Shown one piece after another: positions 1 to 12,000 of a DNA stretch of 64,000 nucleotides. The position numbers and the translations under genes were made by a program. Each line of letters opens with the position of its first letter. Positions within the stretch are counted from its first letter, which is position 1. Below the pieces are notes generated by a model. The model saw only the letters and a list, made by a program, of their open reading frames with translations. It had not been told where the DNA came from and did no database searches. This DNA is from Adenophora triphylla var. japonica (Eukaryota; Streptophyta; Magnoliopsida; Asterales; Campanulaceae): positions 41,228 through 105,227 of the forward strand of contig JAFEMH010007012.1 of the NCBI GenBank assembly GCA_022495995.1. The letters are read 5' to 3'.

Positions 1-728
1 TTCCTCACTTTAATAGAACCTGGGGCTTTGCAGAATTTTTTCCTCAGACCGGGGCTTCGATAAGTCACAACCATCCTCAGAAGAGAGGTTTGGTCACTTT
101 GGCATTTGCTTTAGTCTTTGATTCTAAAAGTCTGTCAGCATTAGCTTCAAATGCCAGAGTTTGAGAAAGGAACATTGATCAAGACCCGAGGTTTAAACCC
201 AGTCTCAGCCCAAGAGGGAATTCTAGTCCACATTGGCAACATCTCAGCAACAACAGCAGTTCAGTCCACACCCAAGGGATATAACCCCACCTGCTCAAAA
301 CCTGCCCAAACAGTTCCCCAACACATTCTTACATATATAAAACCCCTCTCGCATTGCCTTCCCACAAAAGAGTCAGCCCGTGGCTCATGTGACATGCACA
401 AAGAGAAATAACCTTAATTGATTATTTCATGAAATTGTTTGTCACCCATTTAGCTTTGCTAACGTATTCATGGTCATACCATCTTAAGCCTACATGCGCC
501 ATCACAAATGTCATACATATCTCTGTTTGTCCCTTCACTAACGAATGCAGGAATTCAAGCGTGAAAGACCATTATCCATCGCTATGGAGACTCATCCTCA
601 ACAAGGAAGATATTCACCAAAGCCCAAAATCAATAATTTCAACAAGATTGCAAGAAATCAAATCCCCTCTTTGGCAAGAAATGATTCCGGGTAAAACATG
701 AGAAAACCATCTCCAGTGTCTGCAAATC

Positions 729-824
729 GGTCAGGGACGCCAAGTTCTCAAGTACAAGCAGGTTAGGGACGCCAAGTTCTCAAATGCAAGTAGGTCAGGG
801 ATGCCAAGTTCTCAAATGCGGATT
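729..824 (+). repeat. Three tandem 32-bp units
   Basis: Units start at 729, 761 and 793 with the shared core GGACGCCAAGTTCTCAA and a few substitutions. They lie inside the gypsy-type LTR piece and share the phrase CAAGTTCTC with the larger array at 1012-1735, so both may come from one ancestral word. Confidence 0.8.
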
Positions 825-1011
825 GGTCAGAGGTACCTCACGCCCCAAATGTTTCAACATCTCGGTCAGATGCATCAAGACTCTCAGCCTTATCAACTAC
901 CACACAGCCCCCACGACTTGCTCTCCGACAGGTAAGCACAGCAAAGGTACGTTAGTCCCTCAACATGTCTCAGAAATATGCATACATTCACAAATGTTTC
1001 ATGATTACCAA

Positions 1012-1735
1012 TAACTTTAGCTACCTCTATCTCACAGATTGAGAAGTACGCTCAAGTTCTCCAAACTTTAGCTACCTCTATCTCACAGATTGAGAAGTAC
1101 GCTCAAGTTCTCCAAACTTAAGCGACCTCTATCACAGATTAAGAAGTACGCTCAAGTTCTCCAAACTTTAGCTACCTCTATCTCACAGATTGAGAAGTAC
1201 GCTCAAGTTTTCCAAACTTAAGCTACCTCTATCCCAGATTGAGAAGTACGCTCAAGTTTTCCAAACTTAAGCTACCTCTATCCCAGATTGAGAAGTACGC
1301 TCAAGTTCTCCAAACTTCAGCTACCTCTATCTCACAAATTGAGAAGTACGCTCAAGTTTTCCAAACTTAAGCTACCTCTATCCCAGATTGAGAAGTACAC
1401 TCAAGTTTTCCAAACTTAAGCTACCTCTATCCTTGATTGAGAAGTACGCTCAAGTTCTCCAAACTTCAGCTACCTCTATCTCACAGATTGAGAAGTACGC
1501 TCAAGTTTTCCAAACTTAAGCTACCTCCATCCCAGATTGAGAAGTACGCTCAAGTTCTCCAAACTTTAGCTACCTCTATCTCACAGATTGAGAAGTACGC
1601 TCAAGTTCTCCAAAATTTATCTACCTCTATCTCACAGATTGAGAAGTACGCTCAAGTTCTCCAAACTTTAGCTACCTCTATCTCACAGATTGAGAAGTAC
1701 ACTCAAGTTCTCCAAACTTTAGCTACCTCTATCTC
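1012..1735 (+). repeat. 49/51-bp minisatellite, about 14 units
   Basis: A head-to-tail array in which each unit holds GAGAAGTACGCTCAAGTT. Long units are 51 bp (ATCTCACAGATT), short ones 49 bp (ATCCCAGATT). Long and short units are interleaved, as expected from unequal exchange. The units remain open in one frame for part of the array, but there is no sign of a gene. Confidence 0.9.
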
Positions 1736-1867
1736 CTCAATAGTGACGTAAGCCTTAATTTCTTCAGGTGACTCCTCCATTAATCGTCAAAACCTCAAGG
1801 ATCCTAGACACATTCCTAACTATCTAGTGAGACTTGAACTACGACCAAGGCTTGATTCCTCCGGGAT

Positions 1868-2290
1868 ACGTAGGTAGCCTTTCATAAAGGTCCAGCCATC
1901 TGACCACATTGGTCACCCCTTTCCTTCATCAATCCTCAGTGGTGAGGTAGCCTTTCATAAAAGGTCCAGCCATCCGACCACATTGGTCACCCTTCTCATG
2001 CCTCGCTCCTTATTAGTGCATGAGCCTTTCATAAAGGTCCAGCCATCTGACCACATTGGTCACCCCTTTCCTTCATCACTCCTCAGTGGTGAGGTAGCCT
2101 TTCATAAAAGGTCCAGCCATCCGACCACATTGGTCACCCTTTTCATGTCTCACTCCTTAGTGGCGCATGAGCCTTTCATAAAAGGTCCAGTCATCCGACC
2201 ACAACGGTCACCCTCTTCCTTCATCACTCCTCAGTGGTGAAGTAGCCCCTCATAAAGATTCAGATATCCGACCACATCGGTCACTTCCTT
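1868..2290 (+). repeat. Degenerate tandem repeat with CATTGGTCACCC word
   Basis: The phrases GTAGCCTTTCATAAA, GGTCCAGCCAT and GACCACATTGGTCACC recur five to six times at roughly 65-85 bp spacing, with CCTCAGTGGTGA between them. Divergence is higher than in the array at 1012-1735. It lies in the U3-like part of the LTR upstream of the TATA box. Confidence 0.75.
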
Positions 2291-2950
2291 CGTCTAGCAT
2301 ATCCCCAGTAGGATCAGTCACTTGACCTCCTAGGTCACTTTCCCTTCTATTTTTCCAGCAAGAGACCAGTTTCTCTTCGCCACTCCCCAGTGGATTCCGA
2401 ACTACGACCTTGCTTGATTCCTCCGGGATACGTAGGTAGCCTACTTTAGGTTCAGCCAATTCATCACATATGACACCCCTTTCCCCGGTGGATATATTCT
2501 GAACTACGATTATGGCTTGATTCCCACTCGGGATACGTAGGAATCCTTCCAAAGATTCAGCCACTTGACCACCTTGGTCACCCAATCCGTCTCGGCATTC
2601 GCCAGATCGGATCCTTTTCTATCGACAACCCCACTCGCCCTGTAAGTGACGTTGCCGAGGGGCTTCTGTAAGTACCCAAATCTGGCTCATGCCTTCCGGT
2701 TAAGTTTCCCGGCAATTCCCCGGACTTTCCTAAAGTTCAGGGGCAATTCGGGAACTTTTCCAAACCTTCCGAGGGGCGAAGGACTTGCTAGGAATTAAAA
2801 TTCCACGTAGTCCTTTGTTGGAAAAGCCCTTCTAGAAGGCCACCTTGCATGGTTCTAGAAATGAGCTGAGTCATCTCAGGATAAAACCGCACGGCCTCAT
2901 TAGCCATGGGGTTACAGCCGCACGGCTTTATTAGCTGCTGCCAGACTGCC

Positions 2951-2958
2951 TATAAATA
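2951..2958 (+). promoter_or_regulatory. TATA box of the gypsy-type LTR
   Basis: TATAAATA followed by GAGACCTCC and a pyrimidine-rich stretch, typical of a plant RNA polymerase II core promoter. Transcription would run rightwards into the site where CACTA-1 inserted. Confidence 0.55.
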
Positions 2959-3252
2959 GAGACCTCCTCTATTCATTTTAGGGGGAATTTTTCAGTAGTG
3001 TTACTCTGCCAAAATACCACCACGAAATTCCAGAGAGCTGAGAGTGTCAAAAACCACCTCCCTCCTCTTCAAAACCTTCCAAAGTTGGTCCTTCCCTAGG
3101 CAAACTTCAAGGAGAAAGAGGGACACCACCATTGGTAACCTCTCCTCCCCTTTATCTTGCATTATACTTGTATTTATGTGATATATTGCTCCTTTCTTTA
3201 CATATTGCTATATACTTGCTTGGAACTTGATATATTGTCATTAAAGATCATA

Positions 3253-3490
3253 CACTACTAGAAACAGGGGCATTACCGACGGACTTTTACCGACGAAAGA
3301 AGTTCGTCGGTATTACCGACGGAAAATATTCATTTACCGACGGAAATTTATTTTAATTTACCGGGAATTTATTTTTTTTAAATTTCGTTTTGTCCGTCGG
3401 TAATTGATTAAATTCCGTCGGTATTTCCGTCGCTAAAGCCGGCAGACATAGTGCGACGGTAATACCGACGGACTATGTCCGTCGGTAACA
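3253..3490 (+). repeat. CACTA-1 left TIR and subterminal repeats
   Basis: The TIR is followed by inverted and direct copies of ACCGACGG/CCGTCGGT, including 3282-3297, 3314-3322, 3400-3425 and 3463-3487. Subterminal arrays of this type are where the TnpA-type protein binds in En/Spm. The same word is used by CACTA-3 but not by CACTA-2, which uses GCGGCGGAAATTTCCG. Confidence 0.75.
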
Positions 3491-3496
3491 AATCCA

Positions 3497-3777
3497 TATA
3501 TATATACGCGTACCTTCCCCATATTTAATTACGTTTCATTTTTATTACGACTCCTCCGTTCCTTCCTCAGTGTTCGCGAACCCTAACGTCGCCAACGCCA
3601 AGCCGTCGCCGCCGAGCCTCGCCGTCGCCGGTAAGTCTTCTTTCTCTCTCAATCGCTTTCTCTCTCTCACTCAATTTCTCTCTCTCACTTTCTCTCTCTC
3701 TCTCTCTCAGTAATTCGCCAAGAAGAACACGCCGTCGCCGTCGCCGCCATTTCTTTCCATCGCCGTTGCCGTCGCCG
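3497..3777 (+). promoter_or_regulatory. CACTA-1 promoter and non-coding leader exons
   Basis: TATATATATA at 3497-3506 is followed by a GC-rich, CCGTCGCC-rich leader. Leader exon 1 ends at 3630 with GTCGCCG|GTAAGT. A (CT)n intron ends in CTCTCAG at 3710. Leader exon 2 (3711-3777) ends with GTCGCCG|GTACG. The same layout occurs in CACTA-3 and, inverted, in CACTA-2. Splice sites are consensus matches, not proven. Confidence 0.5.
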
Positions 3778-4457
3778 GTACGTTATCTTTCTCTCTCGCT
3801 TTCTCTCTCTCAATCGTTCTCTCTCTCACTCGATTTCTCTCTCTCTCTCATCGGACGGTGTGAAATTGCGTTTTTTGTTTTTTATTTGTGCTATTTATTT
3901 TAAAAAGTCCAATTTTTATTATGGGACTTGTTTTCAATTTTGGTTGAATTATTTTTGCTATTTATTTTGTTATAAAAATTTTGCAATTTTGGTTGAATGA
4001 AACACGCAGAGTTTTTTTTTTTAACACACTTTGTTATAATTTAATTTTTCTGTTCAACATGGTTATTTAGAGGGGTGGAAATCAAATATGATAGTGCTGG
4101 CCTTGGTTCACTGTCTGCAAAATCATGCTCAATTTGTGCAATGTTCAAACTTATTTTCGAATATGTATTTGTGCCCTCAACATACTTCTATTGAATTTTG
4201 TTTGGTGTTCTTTATTTTTTGATTGGTATTTGTAACAACCCTAATTTGTTTTTTATGCTAATGTTCATGATTATTGATTGGTATTTGTGTGAATTTTCAA
4301 ATATTTGAATGTTTGATGCTTGATTGGTCCTCCGATTTAGGTTGTTTGCATTTTCTAACTAGTTTATCAAGCTGGGTTTTGGAAGTGGCTCTTCATTATA
4401 CCTAATTGGTAGTTAATTAGGCTTTAAATAGATTGAGGTACAACTCTATTTAAAATA

Positions 4458-4792
4458 TAAATAAGATGAGAGCCTTTTTCATCCACAGCTATTAAAATTC
4501 GTCTTCTTTGATCAAGGAAGCAGAGCAAACAAGTTCATTACCGTTTGAGTAAAGGATTTTCTGTTTAATAAGAGTTTTTTCAGTTTCACTGTCCTCTTTC
4601 TCTCTAAGGATCTCAAACATCACTTGAGATCCTTAGAGAGGAGGACAGTGAAACTGAAAAAAATTCTTATTAAACAGAAAATCGTTGACTCAAACGGCAA
4701 TGAACTTGTTTGCTCTGTCTTTCTTGGTCTAAGATGAGATTGGGTTTTGATAGTTGTGGATGAGAACGACTCTTATCTTGTTTATAAATGTT
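4458..4792. repeat. Foldback (inverted repeat), about 165-bp arms, short version
   Basis: The left arm (about 4458-4621) and right arm (about 4623-4792) are near reverse complements, meeting at GATCTCAAACATCACTTGAGATC with almost no loop. The outer ends read ATAAGATGAGAGCC and CGACTCTTATCTTG. It is an internally shortened form of the 770-bp foldbacks at 15006-15783 and 60583-61345. It lies between the leader exons and where the coding exons would be, so it would be transcribed as part of an intron. Confidence 0.8.
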
Positions 4793-4826
4793 AATTTAAT
4801 TCATCATTGTAAAATTTCAAATTTTA

Positions 4827-6003
4827 CAATAAAGAATTAATATTTCAAATTATTCACAATATTAATAATTTAAAAAATATGATAGATGTGTGTGTTAATT
4901 CATTATTGTAAAATTATGCATTTTACGGTAATGAATAAAAATTAATGTTACGACGTGACGTTGTGACGGTTGAAACACAAAAGCTTAGAAACCCGTTTAA
5001 GAATCTTTAACTTATCATGTTGAGGTCAACATGTAGTCATCGATTCTTAAATTGTCCGTGTGGACAATCTTGAAATGCACAATTATATGATTTGTAAATA
5101 TCATCATTGTCTATTAAAATTGCTTGAATAGTCGATAGTTGAGATATTTTGGTTGCATTAATCCTATTGTTCTCGAGTGTATACTAGACATATATGGTTG
5201 ATTATTGTCGATTCTAATCGATAGTGTTTGATTGACCTAGTCTACGTCGTGCACTTGGAGACCATGGGGTTATCTTTGCCGAAATTTCTTGATTTTCGAT
5301 TATAAAGCAAGTAGACAAGGTGATATTTGCAATTCATATGTGTATTTCGGGATGGGATAGAAGCCAACCCAATTCTAAACTTAATGGACATGAATTGTCC
5401 TTTCATCATAGGGAATGATATACTTTACAACAAAGAATTAAATATTAATATTTAAAATTATTCAAAATATTATGATAGATGTGTGTGTTAATTCATTATT
5501 GTAAAATTATGCATTTTACGATAATGAATAAAAATTAATGTTACGACGTGACGTTGTGACGGTTGAAACACAAAAGCTTAGAAACCCGTTTAAGAATCTT
5601 TAACTTATCATGTTGAGGTCAACATGTATTCATCGATTCTTAAATTGTCTGTGTGGACAGTCTTGAAATGCACGATTATATGATTTGTAAATATCATCAT
5701 TGTCTATTAAAATTGCTTGAATAGTCGATAGTTGAGATATTTCAGTTGCATTAATCCTATTGTTCTCTGAGTGTATACTAGACATATATGGTTGATTACA
5801 CACTGTCGATTCTAATCGATAGTGTTTGATTGACCTAGTCTACGTCGTGCACTTGGAGACCATGGGGTTATCTTTGCCGAAATTTCTTGATTTTCGATTA
5901 TAAAGCAAGTAGAAAAGGTGATATTTGCAATTCATACGTGTATTTCGGGATGGGATAGAAGCGAACCCAATTCTAAACCTAATGGACATGAATTGTCCTT
6001 TCA
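4827..6003 (+). repeat. Tandem duplication, 593-bp unit (two copies)
   Basis: The unit contains GATAGATGTGTGTG, ACGACGTGACGTTGTGACGG, CTACGTCGTGCACTTGGAG and GGGATGGGATAGAAGC. The first copy spans about 4827-5419 and the second about 5420-6003. The second continues at 23963 after CACTA-2. The first copy preserves the empty CACTA-2 target (CCTTTCATCATAGGG, 5399-5413). Related single copies lie downstream of the foldback in CACTA-2 and CACTA-3, so the unit belongs to this CACTA family. Confidence 0.85.
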
Positions 6004-6035
6004 CACTACCAGAAAAAGGTCATTTAGCGACGGAA
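6004..6035 (+). repeat. CACTA-2 left TIR
   Basis: Thirty-two bp beginning CACTACCAG and ending in TTTAGCGACGGAA. It differs from the right TIR at one base (AAAAAGG against AAACAGG). Confidence 0.92.
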
Positions 6036-6580
6036 ATTTCCGCCGCTAAAATTATATTTCCGTCGCTAAAATAAATCACCGACGGAAAAATTCCGTCGGT
6101 GGTCCGCCGCTACCAGCTGTCAGCTTGGTGCTCGACGGGTCAATTTCCGCCGCTATTTTTTTCTTTTACTGACGGAAATTAATTCCGCCGGTGAATTAAT
6201 GGTTTCAATGACGGAAAATTCGCTGCTATATTAATTTAATTTAATTAAATTTTCATTTCGCGGCGGAAATTTCCGTCGTAATAAAAATTAATTTAATTAA
6301 ATTAATTTCAGCGGCGGAAATTTCCGTCATTTGTAATAAAATTTAAATTAAAATTAAATTATTTCACTGGCGGAATTTACCGTCATTGAAATTATTTAAT
6401 TTTAATTTAAATTTTATTACAACGGAAATTTCCGCCGCTGAAATTAAAAATTAAATAAAAATTAAATGATTATAGCGGCGGAAATTTCGTCATTTGAAAT
6501 TAATTTATTTAATTAATTTTAATTTCAAAGATATTTGGCCGACGGAAAATTCCGTCGCCGATTCTGAAATAAATTTAAAA
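6036..6580. repeat. CACTA-2 left subterminal repeats
   Basis: At least ten copies of GCGGCGGAAATTTCCG-like words in both orientations, separated by AT-rich TTAATTTAATTAAAT spacers. This is the expected binding platform for the element's TnpA-like protein. The right end (23470-23927) and an inner block (19333-19545) carry the same words. Confidence 0.85.
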
Positions 6581-6713
6581 AAATAATTTAAAATATCAAT
6601 AAACCAAAATTTTTGTACCGATATAACATTTCAATTTATAAAACTAAAACTATAAAAACTAAAATTCAAATATCGGCGTACCAAATAAAAACTAAATACC
6701 ACCGTACCAATTC

Positions 6714-6833
6714 GGGAGGGGGAGGGGGAGAGGGGAGAGGGGGAGGGGAGGAGGGGGAGAGGGGGAGGGGGAGAGGGGAGAGGGGGAGGGGGAGAGGGGT
6801 GGAGCGGGGGAGAGGCGGGGAGGGGCTCCGCGG
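6714..6833 (+). repeat. Polypurine GGGGGAGAG tract
   Basis: About 120 bp of almost pure G and A with many GGGGGAGAGG blocks. On the minus strand, the coding strand of CACTA-2, it is a polypyrimidine tract just downstream of the Transposase_24 gene. It could form G-quadruplex or triplex DNA. Apparent ORFs through it are proline/serine or glycine/arginine low-complexity shadows. Confidence 0.8.
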
Positions 6834-6959
6834 GTATCAAATGTCTCAAATGTTTACAAACAAGTATAAATTAATACAAAAATGTCTAAAAATGTCTAAT
6901 AATGTCCGCAATCAACCCGGGAGGCGGGAAATTACCCTGGAGTCCTGGCCGAGATGAGC

Positions 6960-8727
6960 CATCAACAGCGCCAATTGTCTTTGAGCTCTCGCATGCCGTC
7001 TCTCGAATCTCTCGCATGACGTCGATCGTTCTCCTCCCCGCATCCGCGCCTCGAATCAAGCCAAAGCATCCGCAAGCTTTGCCCGCTCGCGTTTCTCCTC
7101 CTCCAACGCAGCCTCCAGAGTGTCGACCCTCGGATCATGAAACGTGGGGCTGGGCTACATTTCGCCGACGGCCGGTCGACGCCGACGGGCATTGCCGCCC
7201 GTAATCCCCCATCCCTAACACTCGGGCTCCTCTCCTTGGATGTCCTCGAGAGGTGACCTCCGCCAAACATCGTGCACGAAGGGGACGGGCTCGCCGGGAG
7301 GCGTTCCTTCGGGAACAACGGCGGCTTGATATGCGGCTGAAAAATAAAACAAACAATTATAATCATATACACAATGTAAGGTACATAAATAAATTTACAT
7401 ATTCAAAATCAAGTCATTTAATGGTAGTTTACTTACAAAGGCGTAGTAGATCGATCGTCAACCCATTGCGGAGGTTGATCGGGCGCCGTAGAATTCCGAA
7501 TATGGGTGCTAGCGTAAACATCCACAAAAGTGATATTCGGACCATACTCCCTTTCCTATAAATAAAATAAGCGAGATTATTACTTTGAAATTGTATATAT
7601 AAATGCAACATTTAAAACTGATTTAAAAGCATGCATACACTACATTTACACTAAAACTATGGATTTCATAGCATCAACATTGGCTCCCGGCTAACATACG
7701 TACATAAACCTATTTAAAAGCATCCATACACTACTACATTTAAATTAACATACATACCATGCGGTCGTGATGCTCGGCGACCGTGAGCGTCCCCGTATGC
7801 AACGCCGCCGACCTCGAGGAGCTCGCTCTATTGGCCTCTGGCCTGTTCGGATACGCCTTCGCCGCAGCGACCCCCAATATTCGCAAAATTGACCAAACAC
7901 CTCATCGGTCATAAAAGTAGGACACAAGGGCTGTTGTCCCGCCGCGAGCCGAGCAGTATAATAATTTTTCTTCGTGGTACCTATAAAAAATATGAATATC
8001 TTGTAAACATATAATGATGACATTATAAAATTAAAAGAGTATAATCATTGTTAATTAAACTAATTAAGGATAGATAAATATGTTACAAATAAAATCCTTA
8101 AACAAAGCTTGTGAGCCTGCTCAAAGAAAACAAATCTAGCCGTCTCCTCGCTGATGTCTGGATCCCAATAATATTTAGCCTACAACATATAATGATAACA
8201 TTACAAAACTAAAAGAGTATAATCATTATTAATTATAACATTTTAATAACAAACTAACATTTAAGTTTTAAATAAAAACCATTAACACATTACCTTAAAC
8301 TCATCCCACGCATCCTCCTTCTGCCTCTGTGGCAATTTTTTCCAGTTGGGCCAAAACTCGGTCATTTTCCGAGACCGCCAGTATTGCCCGATCTTAGTGC
8401 CAGTGGTGGGGTATCCACCTACAAACCTGCCAAGTATATTTATACAATAACATTTTAACTTAAATAATGAATTATATATAAAGCAAAAAGGAACCAACTT
8501 ATATCAAATTAATGAAGAGTTACTTACTGGTCATAAAGTGATGAGATCCGCACATATATCCTCCCCTCAGAATCGACGGTAGTCTGAGTACCGGCCCCAG
8601 AGGTGGAGCTAGTACTACTGTGTGAGGGGTCAACACCATCGCTACCGGATCGGGACGGTTGCGTCCCAGTAATCAAAGTGTAAATGGGCTTGGTCCTCTT
8701 ACCCTTGCCCTTTCTACTAGAACTCAT
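6960..8727 (-). CDS. CACTA-2 second gene: Transposase_24-type (TnpA-like) protein, spliced
   Basis: The minus-strand ATG at 8727 starts MSSSRKGKGKR followed by a Ser/Thr-rich linker. I infer six exons: 8727-about 8530, 8429-about 8297, about 8179-8090 (boundary unclear), 7980-7758, 7555-7437 and 7336-about 6962. GT and AG sites are visible at most joins, for example CCA|GTAAGT after exon 1, TATAG|GTACC before exon 4 and TTTCAG before exon 6. Exon 2 encodes W..RKMTEFWPNWKKLPQ and exon 4 has FGQFCEYWGS, both like the plant Ptta/En/Spm transposase family (PF03004, named from memory). The last exon ends in a probable coiled coil (VDTLEAALEEEKRERAKL). Such proteins bind subterminal repeats in En/Spm. 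The 3' end has a frame change near 7130. Confidence 0.6.
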
Positions 8728-8779
8728 CTGTATTACAGTAAAAATATTAAAATATACAACTTTAACAATAGGAAACAAT

Positions 8780-9070
8780 ATATTCACAATACATCTAAAA
8801 CTTTAAAGTTCTAATAATCTAAAGCATTCACAATACATATAAAACTTTAAACTATTAATAATATAAAGCATTCACAATACATATAAAACTTTAAAGTTCT
8901 AATAATCTAAAGCATTCACAATATATATAAAACGACGGATATTAAAAATAATCTAAAGCATTCACAATACATATGAAACTTTAAAGTTCTAATAATCTAA
9001 AGCATTCACAATACATATAAAACTTTAAAGTTCTAATAATCTAAAGCATTCACAATACAATTTTAAACTT
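8780..9070. repeat. 44-bp tandem repeat, about six units
   Basis: CATTCACAATACATATAAAAC recurs at 8825, 8869, 8913, 8959, 9003 and 9047, so the period is 44 bp with one 46-bp unit. It fills the space between the 3' end of the TNP2 gene and the Transposase_24 start on the minus strand, so it is intergenic or the promoter of the second gene. Confidence 0.85.
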
Positions 9071-9080
9071 TAAACTATTA

Positions 9081-12000
9081 TTAATCTTCGTCCCCATCAT
9101 CATCACTGGACTCTGAATTACTACAAAACTCGAGTTCTTCATCTTCGTCTTCGGACTCTGATGAATCAAACTCTGGTTCCTCTTCCTCTTCCTCTTCCTC
9201 TTCCTCTTCCTCTTCCTCTTCCTCTGATTCATCAATATCAATGTGCGCGAGATGACCTGAACGAGGCGGGGGAGTTGGCAAATTCACTGGTAAGATATCC
9301 TCCTCGGGTTCATCAACATTTTGAGGAATATGAGTGACATCATCTAATGGATGATTAGCTGATGAAACGTTAGGTGGCACCGGCATTTCATCCTCTTGAT
9401 AGGGTGTTTCTAATGACGACTCTGTAGTTGTCGACGAGGGTAGGTTGTCAATCATGCTCCTAGCCTTGGTCATCCAAACAGCCCACAATCCGTCGGGTCG
9501 CTGACGAGGGTAGGGAGTCATGTATACCGTTGTGCTTCGAGATGCTAAGATGAAGACGTCGTCGCCATTATGTCCGGACGAGTCCTTTACATCGACGAGG
9601 TCAAATATGGGGTGCTTCTTAACACCTCGCACAAAGCATCCCGCCAATCACAATTGAACAAGACAACACCGTTTCTACCGAAATACTCCACCTCGACTAC
9701 TTCTTTCAGACGCCATAATAATCATTCCCTATAAGCTTCACACCGCTATTCCACGTCAATTTAGAGCCCCCGTAAGCTTTGGTATGAAACACATAGCCAT
9801 TCACGAAATAACCGTTGTATAAATGAACGTTCAAGTACGGAGATGATGCTAAATGTCTTAACCTCGCAGCCTTTGGCATCACCCTGATGTTCAGCTATCT
9901 ATAAGACAATATTGTAACCAATTTAATACAATTTTAAGATTGAATGTTTAAAGAAGTGTATAGAATAAATTTGAATGAAACGAAATATTTACATATTTCC
10001 TTAGCCGCTTGGAAATTCTCTTCGTCCTAGTTGCGATGAGTTCTGGAGATAAATCCTGAGCTAAATCTTCAAACATTCTGCAGTAGGGTTAAACAAGGCA
10101 TTTCATATGCAGTAATTAAACATGCATAATTTAATCGACGAGGCGTAAACATAACATCAATGACTTACTTGATATATTCCCCAACCTCGTCGCAGCTAAG
10201 AAGAACATACGTTTCGACCGCGGCAAACTCTTTAGCGGTTAACGTACGCGTACCAACCCGTTTGCCGAGCAACCGACTGTGGGATGAAAATACGTAGATG
10301 TTTCCCTTAGACGGAAAACCACCATCGTAATTGCCGCCAACCCTAGTCAATCTCGTATCAACATCGGAGAGGAAAATATGTTCCGACAAAGGCAACAATC
10401 TCATCTATGATAACAGCCTCCGAAATTGAGGCCTCGACCATGGCCCTATTGCTCATCTTCCTTTTCAATTGGCCTAGATACCTAAAAGTCATTCGTAGAT
10501 TAAAACATAAATAATGTTAAAGAAGGTATATTGTTAACGCTCAAATTATTTAGAAATAGAATAAATTCAATTACCTCTCAAATGGATACATCCATCTCGT
10601 ATTGAACTGACCACCGACTCTAGCTTCGTATGCCAAGTGGACCGGTAAATGCTCCATAGAATCAAAGAATGAAGGAGGAAATATCTTCTCAAGTTTGCAC
10701 AAAGTCACTACGATGCTCTCCTCAAGCTTTTTCATGTGATCAACACGCAAAGTGTGGTCGATGTTAACGCCGGAAAAACTCACTTAACTGCGTTAACGCC
10801 ACCCGCATATTGTCGTGCAATAGACCCCGAGAGCAATCGGAAGTAGCCTATCCAAAGCAAAACGTGGCAATCGTGACTCTTCAAACCCCGCACTTTCCCC
10901 TCCTCTACATTGACACAGCTTACCAATGTTAGACGCGTAACCATCCTAAGCCTTAAATCCTTGAGCCATTTCAGGAGGAGGAGCTTCTTTTCCTTTGTAA
11001 GCACGTATTGAGCCATCGGTCTAACCGGTTTACCATTGACGTATACCAAGTCTAAGGCCGGCCGCTTACGTATTTCCTTAAGGTCCTTTCGAGCTTTTTC
11101 GTTGTCTTTAGTTGTTCTCTTGAAATCCATCAACGTGTTAAAAACATTATCGAATACATTCTTCTCAATGTGCATCACGTCAAGGTTATGTCGAATGAGA
11201 TTTGTTTTCCAAGATGGCAGCTCCCAAAATATACTCCTCTTGATCCAGCATGGGTAGTCCCAAACCCTTGTATTTTGGTCTTCGAAAACTTTTTCCCCCA
11301 CCGAGGATCGGGCAATCTAGATACCTCCTCATAGACCGTGTCACCACTTAAACGAATCGGTGCCTCATCATGGTCAATCTTGTTCTTTTTAAACGCATTC
11401 TTCCGGGTCCCGAATGGGTGGTCCTCCTAAGAAATTGTCTATGGCAATCGAACCAACATGGTTTTCCAGAGTGCGTGAGCGTGAAAGACTTTGTGTCACT
11501 CATACAATACGGACAGCCAACTTCCCGTGGGTGCTCCAACCCGATAACATCCCATATGCAGGGAAGTCATTAACCGTCCACATCAACGCAGCCTTCATGC
11601 CGAAATTCTCTCGCTTGAAAGCATCCCACGTTTCGACCCCATCCTCCCAAAGCCGCTTCAATTCGCCCATCAAAGGTCGGAGATAGACGCCAATGTTCCT
11701 CCTGTGGTCTGTTTGGTCCAGGGATGAATAACGACAAGAACATGTAAGTATCACTCATACACAACCACGAGGGAAGATTGTCGACAGTGGCTATAACCGG
11801 CCAACAAGAGTAAGATTTTGCCCCAGACCCAAACGGATTAAAACCATCAGAGCAGATACATAACTGTATATTTCTTGCTTCAGTACGCAAAGTCAGGATA
11901 AGTCTCATCAAAGTGTTTCCATGCCTCCCCATCACCGGGATGAATCAACACACCCTCTTCACGCAAACTTTCCTTATGCCAACGCATTGCTTCTGCAGAG

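Larger units (their letters stand above)
1..3252 (+). mobile_element. Left piece of a Ty3/gypsy-type LTR (Tat/Ogre-like), cut at 3253 by CACTA-1
   Basis: No long recognisable ORF. The stretch carries three minisatellites, then three copies of a GGGATACGTAGG word (about 1863, 2425 and 2529), which I associate from memory with LTRs of plant Tat/Ogre-type gypsy elements. A TATA box at 2951 and a pyrimidine-rich downstream leader follow. The sequence stops at the CACTA-1 TIR. The matching right part seems to be at about 24080-25480, where a PBS-like word follows. The left LTR end lies outside the window. The class assignment is inference from motif style, not from a protein. Confidence 0.5.

Noticed and set aside
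1012..1735. Regularly spaced repeats that might suggest a CRISPR array
   Set aside because: Units are contiguous 49/51-bp tandem repeats without unique spacers, in a plant LTR.
6613..6957. ORFs rich in Gly/Arg or Pro/Ser near 6700
   Set aside because: Direct translations of the GGGGGAGAG tract and flanks. The true gene direction places this tract beyond the 3' end of the Transposase_24 gene.
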